Below the pieces are notes generated by a model. The model did not search any database and was not told the DNA's origin. It worked only from the letters and a program-made list of their open reading frames with translations. From contig PMNA01000020.1 in NCBI GenBank assembly GCA_003162055.1, positions 10,251 through 44,020 of the forward strand: a stretch of DNA of 33,770 bases, in the 5' to 3' direction. This document shows, in pieces, positions 19,447-27,186 of this stretch. Position 1 is the stretch's first letter, and every line of letters begins with the position of its first letter. The DNA comes from Actinomycetota bacterium (lineage in GTDB: Bacteria; Actinomycetota; Thermoleophilia; Gaiellales; Gaiellaceae). The position numbers were made by a program, and so were the translations under genes.

Positions 19447-19662
19447 TTATTCGCCTTCGGGCGGTGTGAATCCGACCGCGCGCTCACTTCGGAGGACACT
19501 AGAAAGCATCGCCACACCTTGCTCAGTGAAGACGTAGGGCGCAAAGCGACGGCCACTGTGCGCCTCGCTTGAGATGCCAATTTGGCATCTCAAGCTGTCC
19601 CACTCTTCAGCGCTTAGTTGGAAAGCGAAATCTTCAGGGAAGCGCTCGCTGTTTCGCTTCAT
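19447..19662 (-). pseudogene. ORF6N-domain protein remnant A (N-terminus and coiled coil missing)
   Basis: The 71-residue frame begins inside the ORF6N domain ([16 protein letters not shown]) and keeps [19 protein letters not shown]. The usual N-terminal IERRI...LYGV block is absent upstream, where homology stops near 19663. At the other end, RSERAV jumps directly to GFTPPEGE. In intact relatives (compare the gene at 20672-21409) about 60-70 codons lie between these points. The join falls in CGCGCGxTCGG, a word present at both ends of the missing part, which suggests an internal deletion by short-repeat recombination. ORF6N proteins are phage-type (antirepressor-like) proteins. Confidence 0.75.
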
Positions 19663-19698
19663 CGCTCGGACGCATATCGATCGAGCGTGATTCGACCT

Positions 19699-20472
19699 CT
19701 ATCGCGCCTGGCGCCGCGGGTGGCACGAGGCCGGGCGGTTAGCGGGCTTGGGCAGCAGTTTCACTATCCGATCGGGCTGGAGCCCGTAGTTCTTCACGCC
19801 GCGCCTCCTCAGGCAGCGGTAGATCGACGGGCTGGCGATCAAATGCCGCTTCCCGCCCGAATCCACCAGCCAGCGCACGACCGACCCGTCCCAGTCCGTC
19901 GACGAGAAGATGACGTCTCTGAAGGAGCGCGGCCACTGCGGTCCCTTGTCGGCGAAGTGGATGAAGTGACGCGGCCAGTGAGCGCTTCCCCAGGCGATCG
20001 TCTGCCTGGTCGTCCGGTCGTAGCCGTAGTTGTCGTCGCTGATCGTGATGCCCGAGGCGCCGACCGACTCCACGTAGGCGACGTGTGTGCTCCACTCCGC
20101 GATCGCGCCGATCGCCGGGCGCCCGTTCACGCGCCGGCGCGAGACGTGCCGGTACCAGCTGCCGGCATTGTCGTACCAGCCCGGGAACTTCAGTCCGTTC
20201 TTCTCCAGCCGGTAGGCCGCATACAGAGTGCAGTTGTGCGGCCCGGCCGAGTTGTAGCTGGCCTGCGGGCCTCCGTATCTGGCCCAGGGCCAGCCGGAGG
20301 CCCTTACGGTCGCGTAGCGGTAGCCCGCGCCCGCGCACTTGTAGCCGGTGGAGATGCACTTCAGCCTGTTGCCCTCGCGCGGGTAGCGGCCCGGCATGCT
20401 CCCGCTCGCCCCGGTCGAAGTCGGAAAGATGGCGACGGCGACCGTGGCGGCGCAGACCGCGGCCATGAACAT
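19699..20472 (-). CDS. Secreted CHAP-domain amidase/peptidase
   Basis: 257 aa from ATG 20472. A hydrophobic export signal (AAVCAATVAVAIF) is followed by a CHAP fold: GPHNCTLYAAYRL (catalytic Cys81), NAGSWYRH, PAIGAIAEWSTHVAYVES (His130) and ITISDDNYGY. These match NlpC/P60-like amidases that cut peptidoglycan. The C-terminal ~80 residues (VRWLVDSGGKRHLI, IYRCLRRRG) form a short repeat-like domain of unknown role. The chosen ATG lacks a basic n-region and a ribosome-binding site. Upstream codons ALKAIERRKPLTF would supply one, beginning at an ATA codon (20514) placed 6 nt after GGAGG. The gene is flanked by two decayed ORF6N genes. Confidence 0.8.
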   Translation of the reverse strand: MFMAAVCAATVAVAIFPTSTGASGSMPGRYPREGNRLKCISTGYKCAGAGYRYATVRASGWPWARYGGPQASYNSAGPHNCTLYAAYRLEKNGLKFPGWYDNAGSWYRHVSRRRVNGRPAIGAIAEWSTHVAYVESVGASGITISDDNYGYDRTTRQTIAWGSAHWPRHFIHFADKGPQWPRSFRDVIFSSTDWDGSVVRWLVDSGGKRHLIASPSIYRCLRRRGVKNYGLQPDRIVKLLPKPANRPASCHPRRQAR

Positions 20473-20671
20473 GAACGTGAGGGGCTTTCGCCGCTCTATT
20501 GCCTTCAGCGCTATGGCCTGCCTCCGTGTCGGGATCAGGGCCAGGGGGATGCGGCGCGGATATTAGCTGGAAGCTCAGACGCGGTTGGGCACGTTCTTCA
20601 CACGAGCGTCTGTTGTCGTAATCGACTCTCCTCTAGCGAGGCCCGCGCCAAGCTCGACTAGTTCGGAAGGG

Positions 20672-21409
20672 CTACTCGCCTTCGGGCGGCGTGAATCCGA
20701 TCGCGCGCTTCTTCGGGGGAGGAGGCGGCGCGACTAGCTCTCGCAGGACCGAGAAGACCTGAGCAAGCTTGGCGTCGTGCTCGGCGAGCCTGCTCTCGAA
20801 GTGCCTCTCCAGCTCGTCGAGCTTGCACCGTAATGCGTCTCGGACCTCGTTCACCCGCCGCAGCGCGACGAAGGTGCGCATGATCTCGATGTTCACGGCG
20901 ACTGCGCGATCGCTCCGAAGAGAGCCGATTTCGGTAGGGATGTGCGTTCGAGGGGGTCAAGCCGTGGATGTCAGTGGCCGAGGGGTCACGAAAGCGCACT
21001 GGTAGTGCGGTGAATGGCCTCTCGGTCGCTGGCGCCGTGGATCGGCCGCCTCGGGCGTGCAGGCCTGGCGAAATCGGCTCTCACAAACACTCGAAAGCAT
21101 CGCCACGCCTTGCTCCGTAAAAGCGTACGGCGGATAGCGACGGCCTCCGCGCCCTTCGTTTGAGGTCACAGTTTGTGACCTCAAAAAACTGTTCTCTTCC
21201 GCCGAGAGTCGGAATGCGAAGTCCGGCGGAAAGCGGCGAGCGTTCCTTTTTACCGCCTGAATAAGTGCCTTCGTCTCAACGCCATAAAGACGGGCCAGAT
21301 CGTGATCGAGCATCACGCGGAGTCCGCGAATGATGAGGATCCGGCGCTCGATCGCCTCTCGCGAGGACGCCGCTACGGCAACTTCTCCAGAGCTGGGCTC
21401 GAGACTCAT
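20672..21409 (-). pseudogene. ORF6N-domain protein B, split by a fold-back insertion
   Basis: The N-terminal part from ATG 21409 has IERRILIIRGLRVMLDHDLA, LYGVETKALIQAVKRNARRF, FAFRLSAEE and [14 protein letters not shown]. After that the frame enters foreign sequence and stops out of family context. The continuation (LRSDRAVAVNIEIMRTFVAL, coiled-coil helix, [13 protein letters not shown]) resumes near 20919 and ends at TAG 20672. Removing 20920-21082 rejoins the two halves almost exactly. The protein family is associated with phage regulation. It was probably intact until the insertion, since each half is otherwise undamaged. Confidence 0.8.
20920..21082. mobile_element. 163-bp fold-back (MITE-like) element
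   Basis: The ends are a perfect 14-bp inverted repeat GAGAGCCGATTTCG (20920-20933) and its complement (21069-21082). The symmetry continues inward imperfectly for about 63 nt per side. At the centre is CGCACT-GGT-AGTGCG (20995-21009), whose loop is the midpoint of the whole element. The element is thus one long hairpin with no coding capacity. It interrupts an ORF6N gene between Val and Leu codons. No clean target duplication can be assigned. A non-autonomous transposon moved by a transposase elsewhere is the simplest reading. Confidence 0.75.
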
Positions 21410-21452
21410 TTTGGCGAACCTATCCGGGAAAGCAGCGCAGGGGTGTGCCGAT

Positions 21453-22391
21453 TCAGCGCCAGTACAAAAGCCTGTGCCGATCAGACGCATACCGATCGAG
21501 CCAGGGCTCAATCGGCTGCGCGGCTTCCAGCACATCGCTCCAGCTGCACGACGCGAAGTCATGCGCCGGCGAGCGGGCGACGAGCGCTCCGAACAGATCG
21601 GCGTCCACCTCGATCTTCTCCGGCGGGCCGAGGTTGAGGAGCAGGAAAGCGGGTATCCCGAGGCTCTCGGCCAGGGCCGTGCCGATACGCCAGTTCCGGG
21701 TCAGCTCGTAGTAGCCGTCGGCCGCGACCTCGTCGGGCGAGACGGCGAACAGATCGGGGCGATCGAGGTAGCGCTCGAAGCCGCGGAACTTCCGGCGCAC
21801 CTCGTTCCCGCTCTGGAACTTCGACGCGACCAACACGAGCTGGTCTTGCCAGGCGACGATCACGTCCGGCTCGGTGAACCAGCCCGGCGCCTCGCCCAGC
21901 GAGCTGCAGACCTCGGTCAGCGCGGAGGCGATCCCTGCGCCGCGCGGACCGCTGATCGGGACGCCCCAGATAAGCAGTGTCGGCTCGCCCTGCGGGCGCT
22001 GCGGCGCGACCAGCGCGTCCAGGCGCCCCTGCTCTTCGAGGCCGCGAATGACAGTCCAGGTGACGGCGTCGTCGGAGGTCTCGAAGCAGAACTGCATCCG
22101 CTTCTTGCGCCTGCCTCTGCGATTCAGGGCCTGGCCGAGCGCCTCGACCAGCCCCTCGCGCACCTGTTTGGGCACGTTCGCTTCGGGGCTCGCCGCGATC
22201 AGCTCGCGCTCGTCCTCCTTCCGCGCGTTCGAGTAGGCCGCGCCGCATTCGCAGCGGTAGATGCAGTCGTCGCGCGAAGCGATGGCCAGGCGCCTACCGA
22301 GGCTCGCGGCTAGCGATGCATTCGGCGTGATCACGCGCTCACAGGCCCGGCACTTCATCGGCTGAAATCTCTTTGGCACCGTTACGGCCAT
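21453..22391 (-). CDS. Zinc-ribbon protein with PD-(D/E)XK-like core
   Basis: 312 aa. GGGAG lies 6 nt before the ATG. The N-terminus has CRAC (14-17) and CIYRCECG (43-50), a likely zinc ribbon. The middle part contains TEPDVIVAWQDQLVLVASKF and FRGFERYLDRPDLF, resembling nuclease-like domains in which D...(E)xK follows a beta hairpin. Here the expected Glu of ExK appears as Ala-Ser before Lys (VASKF), so catalysis may be lost. The C-terminus is rich in Trp and acidic residues. Function is unknown; a regulatory or DNA-binding role fits the zinc ribbon. It is divergent from the RCC1 gene. Confidence 0.6.
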   Translation of the reverse strand: MAVTVPKRFQPMKCRACERVITPNASLAASLGRRLAIASRDDCIYRCECGAAYSNARKEDERELIAASPEANVPKQVREGLVEALGQALNRRGRRKKRMQFCFETSDDAVTWTVIRGLEEQGRLDALVAPQRPQGEPTLLIWGVPISGPRGAGIASALTEVCSSLGEAPGWFTEPDVIVAWQDQLVLVASKFQSGNEVRRKFRGFERYLDRPDLFAVSPDEVAADGYYELTRNWRIGTALAESLGIPAFLLLNLGPPEKIEVDADLFGALVARSPAHDFASCSWSDVLEAAQPIEPWLDRYASDRHRLLYWR

Positions 22392-22514
22392 CGCTGGCTC
22401 CCTTCGACGGCTTCTCGTCCGTGTGGCCCACGATCAGGCCGCCGTCTCGACTAGACAGATAATAGGCCGCTATCCAGCCCGATCTCGACCCGAGACAAAT
22501 CGCCAAAGTGCCTT

Positions 22515-24785
22515 ATGATCCGCATAATGCGCTTTTCCCCCCGGCTCGCCGCCTGCCTCTTGTTCGGCGGCGTCTTTGTCTTGGCGTTGGCCGCCGGTCT
22601 TCCCGCGGGCGCGGGCGCGCGGGCAGGTAGCGCGACGCTCCAATCCAGGGCCGCCAAGACACCCAAACAGAAGGCCGCTCGGATCAGCGCCGGCGATATC
22701 CACAGCTGTGCCGTGGTCTCGGGCGGCAAGGTCAAGTGCTGGGGCGACAACAGCCTGGGTGAGCTGGGTAACGGCACCCTCACCTCGAGCACCACCCCGG
22801 TTACGGTCAAGGCGCTCTCGCATGCCCTGTCAGTCGGCGCCGGCTTCTCCACGACCTGCGCTCTCATCCGCGGCGGCAAGGTCAAGTGCTGGGGCTACGA
22901 CTGGGCTCACCTGACCGAGGACGGAGAGATTGACAGCCACTACATCAGGCGAACTCCACGAACCATTCGCGGCGTCTCGCACGCGGTCGCCCTCAGCTCC
23001 GGCGCGTATCACGCCTGTGTTCTGCTCAGTAACGGAAAGGTCAAGTGCTGGGGCCAAGACCTGAGCGATCAACTCGGCAAGGGGGCAAAGGGCGACAGCT
23101 CCTCTGCGACCTTGGTTCGCGGGCTCGGTAAAGCGGTCGCCGTTAGCGCCGGTTACAGCCATACCTGCGCCCTGCTGGCCAGCGGCCGGGTCGCCTGCTG
23201 GGGTGACCCCAATACCGGGCTCGGAGACGGCGGCAACGAAACGGGTCCCACGCCCGTCATGGTCGTCGACTTGAAGAAGGCCGTCGCCGTCAGCGCGGGT
23301 AGCGACCTCAGCTGCGCCGTCCTTTCGACCCACAAGGTCAAGTGCTGGGGCACGAACGCGAACAACGCCAGCGGGGACTACGACGGCAGCGAGACTCCCG
23401 TTTTGGTCGCCGGGCTGAGGAAGGTAGCCGCAATCAGCGCCGGTGACGCGTACGCCTGCGCTCGGCTGTCCAACGGACAAATCAAGTGCTGGGGCTGGAA
23501 CGAGCACGGCGAGCTTGGAGACGGAACCACAAACGGCCACTATCCGGCCGTCGCGGTCAAGGGAATCTCCCACGCGGTAGACGTGAGCACCGGCATTGGC
23601 GAGTTCACACATCACGCCTGCGCGATCCTGGCGGGTGGCAAGGTCAAGTGCTGGGGCGCGAACAGTGAGGGCGAGCTGGGGAACGGCAAGAAGGCCTACA
23701 ACCCGACTCCGGTCTCCACCAGCGGAATCACGGACGCCGCCACGATCGGCGCTGGAGACGACCACACCTGCGCCTCGCTCTCCGACCACACGGTCAAGTG
23801 CTGGGGCCTGAACAGCACCGGCCAGTTCGGCAACGGAAAAACGACAGGTAGCGCGAGCCCGGTCTCGACCAGCGTCATCCCGCAGGCGACCAGCGTCAGC
23901 GGCGACGCGTCACACACCTGTGCCGTCGTCTCGGGCGGCGCCGTCTACTGCTGGGGCAACAACGCGGCGGGCGCTCTCGGCGACGGGTCATGGAATCACG
24001 GTCACAAGGGCAACGACGACAATGACTTCAGCGTCAAACCGGTGCGCGTCAGCGGAATCACCGGCGCAACCGCTGTCAGCGCCGGCGGCTACCACACCTG
24101 CGCACTGCTCTCCGACCGCACGGTCAAGTGCTGGGGCCTGAACAGCGACGGCCAGCTCGGTTCCTTCACGAGCTTGTTCAGCCTCGTACCGATCGCCGTC
24201 CCCGGGGTCACGGATGTCGTGAGCATCAGCACCGGCTACGAGCACAGCTGCGCCGTCATCGCCAGCGGCAAGATCTACTGCTGGGGCGCGAACGACCAAG
24301 ACCAGATCGGCAACGGCGGGGACGACAACACCGACTGGCCGCCGGTCGAGGTCAGCGGCATCACGACAGCCGTCGCTGTCGCCGCCGGCACCGGTCACAC
24401 TTGCGCCTTGCTCTCGGGCGGCGCCGTCAAGTGCTGGGGCGAGGTGGACACCCCGACTCCGGTTTCGGTTAACGGAATCGTGGGCGCTGCCGCTATCAGC
24501 GCCGGCTACAACTATTCCTGCGCCGTTCTCGCTGTGGGCACGGTCAAGTGCTGGGGCTCGAACGACCATGGCCAACTCGGTAACGGTACGACGAGCGACA
24601 GCACAAGCCCGGTCACCGTCAGCGGAATCACGAACGCAACGAAGATCAGCGCCGGCAGCTACCACGCTTGCGCCGTTCTCAGCGGGGGCGCGGTGAAGTG
24701 CTGGGGTTACAACCGCGACGGAGAGCTCGGAAACGGCGACCTCGGCTACAGCTCTACTCCGGTCGGCGTTGTCGGACTTCGCTAG
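22515..24785 (+). CDS. Secreted RCC1-repeat (beta-propeller) protein, 14 repeats
   Basis: 756 aa. A signal peptide (about residues 5-34) precedes 14 repeats of ~48-58 aa. Each has the pattern (A)VSAG..HTCALLS.G.VKCWG.N..GQLGNG. All 14 carry one Cys in the H/S-x-C position and one in CWG, close enough to pair across a blade. Fourteen repeats fit two seven-bladed propellers. At DNA level the word GTCAAGTGCTGGGGC recurs, so the array grew by duplication. Repeat 12 is shortened and repeat 9 carries an Asp/Asn-rich insertion. ATG 22515 and ATG 22527 are both possible starts. Probable extracellular binding protein; the ligand is unknown. Confidence 0.9.
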   Translation: MIRIMRFSPRLAACLLFGGVFVLALAAGLPAGAGARAGSATLQSRAAKTPKQKAARISAGDIHSCAVVSGGKVKCWGDNSLGELGNGTLTSSTTPVTVKALSHALSVGAGFSTTCALIRGGKVKCWGYDWAHLTEDGEIDSHYIRRTPRTIRGVSHAVALSSGAYHACVLLSNGKVKCWGQDLSDQLGKGAKGDSSSATLVRGLGKAVAVSAGYSHTCALLASGRVACWGDPNTGLGDGGNETGPTPVMVVDLKKAVAVSAGSDLSCAVLSTHKVKCWGTNANNASGDYDGSETPVLVAGLRKVAAISAGDAYACARLSNGQIKCWGWNEHGELGDGTTNGHYPAVAVKGISHAVDVSTGIGEFTHHACAILAGGKVKCWGANSEGELGNGKKAYNPTPVSTSGITDAATIGAGDDHTCASLSDHTVKCWGLNSTGQFGNGKTTGSASPVSTSVIPQATSVSGDASHTCAVVSGGAVYCWGNNAAGALGDGSWNHGHKGNDDNDFSVKPVRVSGITGATAVSAGGYHTCALLSDRTVKCWGLNSDGQLGSFTSLFSLVPIAVPGVTDVVSISTGYEHSCAVIASGKIYCWGANDQDQIGNGGDDNTDWPPVEVSGITTAVAVAAGTGHTCALLSGGAVKCWGEVDTPTPVSVNGIVGAAAISAGYNYSCAVLAVGTVKCWGSNDHGQLGNGTTSDSTSPVTVSGITNATKISAGSYHACAVLSGGAVKCWGYNRDGELGNGDLGYSSTPVGVVGLR

Positions 24786-24786
24786 C

Positions 24787-24803
24787 CGGTCGCTTTCCGA
24801 CCG
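24787..24803 (+). terminator. Short hairpin after the RCC1 gene
   Basis: CGGTCG-CTTTC-CGACCG begins 1 nt after the stop codon of the RCC1 gene. It is a 6-bp GC-rich stem without a following T-run. It is a plausible 3'-end hairpin between convergent transcription units. Confidence 0.4.
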
Positions 24804-24819
24804 ATAGGGTCACCAGCCT

Positions 24820-24900
24820 TCAATCGCCGCGGCGCGCCTTACGCTCGATCTTCCTGCGAATCGCTTCCTTCGTCGCCTCCTGCTTCCAGGCGACGCGCAT
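24820..24900 (-). CDS. 26-aa basic ORF downstream of oppF
   Basis: ATG 24900 opens 26 codons (MRVAWKQEATKEAIRR, then KIERKARRGD) in the same direction as the opp operon, 7 nt after its last stop. AGAGG lies 4 nt before the ATG. Third positions are mostly G or C, as in real genes here, and the peptide is a continuous basic helix. Its length is too short for certainty; it could also be chance. Confidence 0.3.
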   Translation of the reverse strand: MRVAWKQEATKEAIRRKIERKARRGD

Positions 24901-24907
24901 CGAGCCT

Positions 24908-26008
24908 CTAGACCGGCGGTGGCTCCCAGCCGTGAGAGGCGCTTTCGGCCTCCACGAACACGACCTCGACCTCGTGTGGCTTGATCTCGCCCGCCTTGAT
25001 CTGCTCGGCCCAGTGGCAGGTCACCTGGTGCCCGGGCTCAAGCCGGCGTAGTTCCGGCACGTCGTCGCGGCAGCGTGTCGGCTGCACGAACGGGCAGCGG
25101 GTGTGGAAGCGACAGGCCGACGGTGGGTTGGCCGGGCTCGGAATGTCGCCGGCAAGCAGCAGGGGCTTGCGCGCTCGCTCGACCTCGGGGTCGGGGATCG
25201 GCACCGCCGAGAGCAGCGAGATCGTGTAGGGATGGAGCGGGTTCGCGTACAGCTCGGCGGCCGGCGAGATCTCCACGATCGAGCCCAGGTACATGACGGC
25301 GATCCGGTCGGAGATGTGCCGCACCACCGCCAGGTCGTGCGCGATGAACAGGTAAGTCAGCGAGAACTCCTTCTGCAGCTCCTCGAGCAGGTTGATGATC
25401 TGGGCCTGGATCGAGACGTCGAGCGCCGACACGGGCTCGTCGAGCACGATGAAGTCGGGGTTCAGCGCGAGTGCCCGGGCCACCCCGATCCGCTGCCGCT
25501 GTCCGCCCGAGAACTCGTGCGGATAGCGGCTGGCCGCGTCCTTGGGCAGGCCCACGATCTCCAGCAGATCGGCCGCCCGGCGCCCGGCCGCCCGGCGCCC
25601 GGCCAGCCCGTGTACCCGAAGCGGCTCGCCGATGATGCGCGAGATGCTGTGGCGTGGGTTGAGCGAGGCGAAGGGGTCCTGGAAGACCATCTGCATGCGG
25701 CGGCGAAGGACGCGCATCCCTTCGGCGCCGAGCTCGCTGATGTCCTTGCCGTCGAAGACGATCCGGCCCTCCGTTGGCTCGTACAGGCGCAGCAGCGTCC
25801 GGCCCACTGTCGACTTGCCGCAGCCCGACTCGCCCACCAGGCCCAGCGTCTCGCCGTGGTGGATCTCGAACGAGACGTCGTCCACCGCTTTGATGTCGCC
25901 CACGTGGCGGTCGAGAACGATCCCGCTCTTGATCGGGAAGTAGACCTTGAGCCGCTCGACCTCGACCAGGTTTCCATCACGGCTGGGCGTGTCGCCGTTA
26001 CCGCTCAA
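24908..26008 (-). CDS. oppF: Oligopeptide/dipeptide ABC transporter ATP-binding protein (OppF/DppF)
   Basis: 366 aa from TTG 26008, which overlaps the oppD stop as TTGA and has AAAGGGGAG upstream. The frame is open back to 26350 but that part shadows oppD. Walker A GESGCGKS (59-66), Q-loop MVFQDP, signature FSGGQRQR, Walker B FIVLDEP and the switch His in IAHDLAV are intact. The C-terminal CRFHTRCPF cysteine segment is typical of OppD/OppF. It is the second nucleotide-binding subunit of the importer. In-frame GRRAA is duplicated (a 15-bp direct repeat at 25570-25599), a small slippage expansion in the helical domain. Confidence 0.93.
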   Translation of the reverse strand: MSGNGDTPSRDGNLVEVERLKVYFPIKSGIVLDRHVGDIKAVDDVSFEIHHGETLGLVGESGCGKSTVGRTLLRLYEPTEGRIVFDGKDISELGAEGMRVLRRRMQMVFQDPFASLNPRHSISRIIGEPLRVHGLAGRRAAGRRAADLLEIVGLPKDAASRYPHEFSGGQRQRIGVARALALNPDFIVLDEPVSALDVSIQAQIINLLEELQKEFSLTYLFIAHDLAVVRHISDRIAVMYLGSIVEISPAAELYANPLHPYTISLLSAVPIPDPEVERARKPLLLAGDIPSPANPPSACRFHTRCPFVQPTRCRDDVPELRRLEPGHQVTCHWAEQIKAGEIKPHEVEVVFVEAESASHGWEPPPV

Positions 26009-27033
26009 CCGGACTCCCCTTTGCGGCTCCGCTGCCATTCGTCGGCCGGCACAGGGTTGAAGCAGGCCACGTAATGGCCCGGCTCGATCTCGACCAGCTG
26101 GGGAACCTCCTGTCGCGACTGCTCGACCTCGAAGCGGCAGCGCGGCTGGAACGGGCACGCCGTGGGGAAGCTCAGCATGTCGCGCGGGGCACCCTTGATC
26201 GGGTGCAATTTCACCCTGCGAGTCGCGTCGAGCCGAGGCAAGCTCTGCAGCAGGCCAAGCGTGTAGGGATGCCGCGGCCGTTTGAAGATGTGGTCGGCCG
26301 TGCCCCGCTCCATGAACATCCCGCCGTACATCACGTCGATGCCCGTGCACAGTCCCGCGACCACGCCCAGGTCGTGCGTGATCAGGATCAGCGCCGTCTC
26401 TCGCTCGCTCACGAGCGTGCGCAGGAGGTCGAGGATCTGCGCCTGGATGGTGACGTCAAGCGCCGTGGTGGGCTCGTCGGCGATCAGGAGCTTGGGCTCG
26501 CAGGCGAGCGCCATCGCGATCATGGCGCGCTGCCTCATCCCGCCCGAGAACTGGTGCGGGTAGTCCTTCGCGCGTTCCTTCGCGCCGGGAATCCCAACCT
26601 GGTCGAGCAGCTCGATCGCGCGTTTCTTCGCCTCGTGGCGGCTGACTCCGAAGTGGGTCTCGAGCGGCTCGACGATCTGCCGCCCGATCGTCAGCACCGG
26701 GTTCAGGCTGGTCATCGGATCCTGGAAGATCATCGCGATCTCCTTGCCCCGGATCTTCCGCAGCTCGTGATCGGAGAGCTTGAGCAGATCGCGCCCGCCG
26801 AACATGGCGCTGCCGGCGACCGCCCGGCCCGCGCGCGGCAGGATGCCGAGCAGCGCCAGCGCCGTAACGCTCTTACCGCAACCCGACTCGCCGACGATGC
26901 CCATCATCTCTCCCGGCGCGACCTTGAACGAGATGTCGTTGACGGCGTAGATCGTCCCGCGCGAGGTCCAGAACTCGACCCGGAGCCCCTCCACCTCGAG
27001 GATCGGGGAAGCGGTTGTAGGAACTCGGCTCAA
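26005..27033 (-). CDS. oppD: Oligopeptide/dipeptide ABC transporter ATP-binding protein (OppD/DppD)
   Basis: 342 aa from TTG 27033. Walker A GESGCGKS (48-55), Q-loop [12 protein letters not shown], signature FSGGMRQR, Walker B LLIADEP, D-loop TALD and ITHDLGV are all present. The C-terminal CPFQPRC region is typical. No ATG exists near the N-terminus. TTG is supported by GGAG 9 nt upstream, and both the SD and the first base of the start codon lie in the interspersed repeat that fills the gap to oppC. It pairs with OppF to drive peptide import by ATP hydrolysis. Codon usage is like its neighbours. Confidence 0.93.
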   Translation of the reverse strand: MSRVPTTASPILEVEGLRVEFWTSRGTIYAVNDISFKVAPGEMMGIVGESGCGKSVTALALLGILPRAGRAVAGSAMFGGRDLLKLSDHELRKIRGKEIAMIFQDPMTSLNPVLTIGRQIVEPLETHFGVSRHEAKKRAIELLDQVGIPGAKERAKDYPHQFSGGMRQRAMIAMALACEPKLLIADEPTTALDVTIQAQILDLLRTLVSERETALILITHDLGVVAGLCTGIDVMYGGMFMERGTADHIFKRPRHPYTLGLLQSLPRLDATRRVKLHPIKGAPRDMLSFPTACPFQPRCRFEVEQSRQEVPQLVEIEPGHYVACFNPVPADEWQRSRKGESG

Positions 27034-27174
27034 AACGAAGCACTCCGTCGTCTGGCCGCGCTCGGCGGCACGATGCGTTGTCCTCGGCCTCGCCCGTAGC
27101 TTTGGCTACGAACGAGGCGCTGCGTCCTAGCCTCGCACTCACCGATCGCAGCCAGTCGGCGGGTCTTCATTCCG
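27033..27174 (-). repeat. Interspersed structured repeat, copy 2, in the opp operon
   Basis: Inverted copy of 638-781, at ~80% or more similarity by eye. It occupies nearly all of the 153-bp gap between oppC and oppD and is read in the direction of operon transcription. The hairpin at 27087-27118 has outer stem GCCTCG/CGAGGC, inner stem CGTAGC/GCTACG and a CAAA loop on the transcribed strand. The outer stem differs from copy 1 at four pairs, each compensated. The last conserved bases carry GGAG, which serves as the ribosome-binding site for oppD. Confidence 0.8.
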
Positions 27175-27186
27175 AGACGAGTTCGC

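Noticed and set aside
24128-24472. Arg-rich frames inside the RCC1 gene
   Set aside because: They are shadow frames of the repeats with low-complexity composition and no ribosome-binding site.
22650-24780. Possible CRISPR-like spacing of the recurring GTCAAGTGCTGGGGC word
   Set aside because: The word encodes the CWG blade motif in frame and the intervening sequences are coding and homologous to each other.
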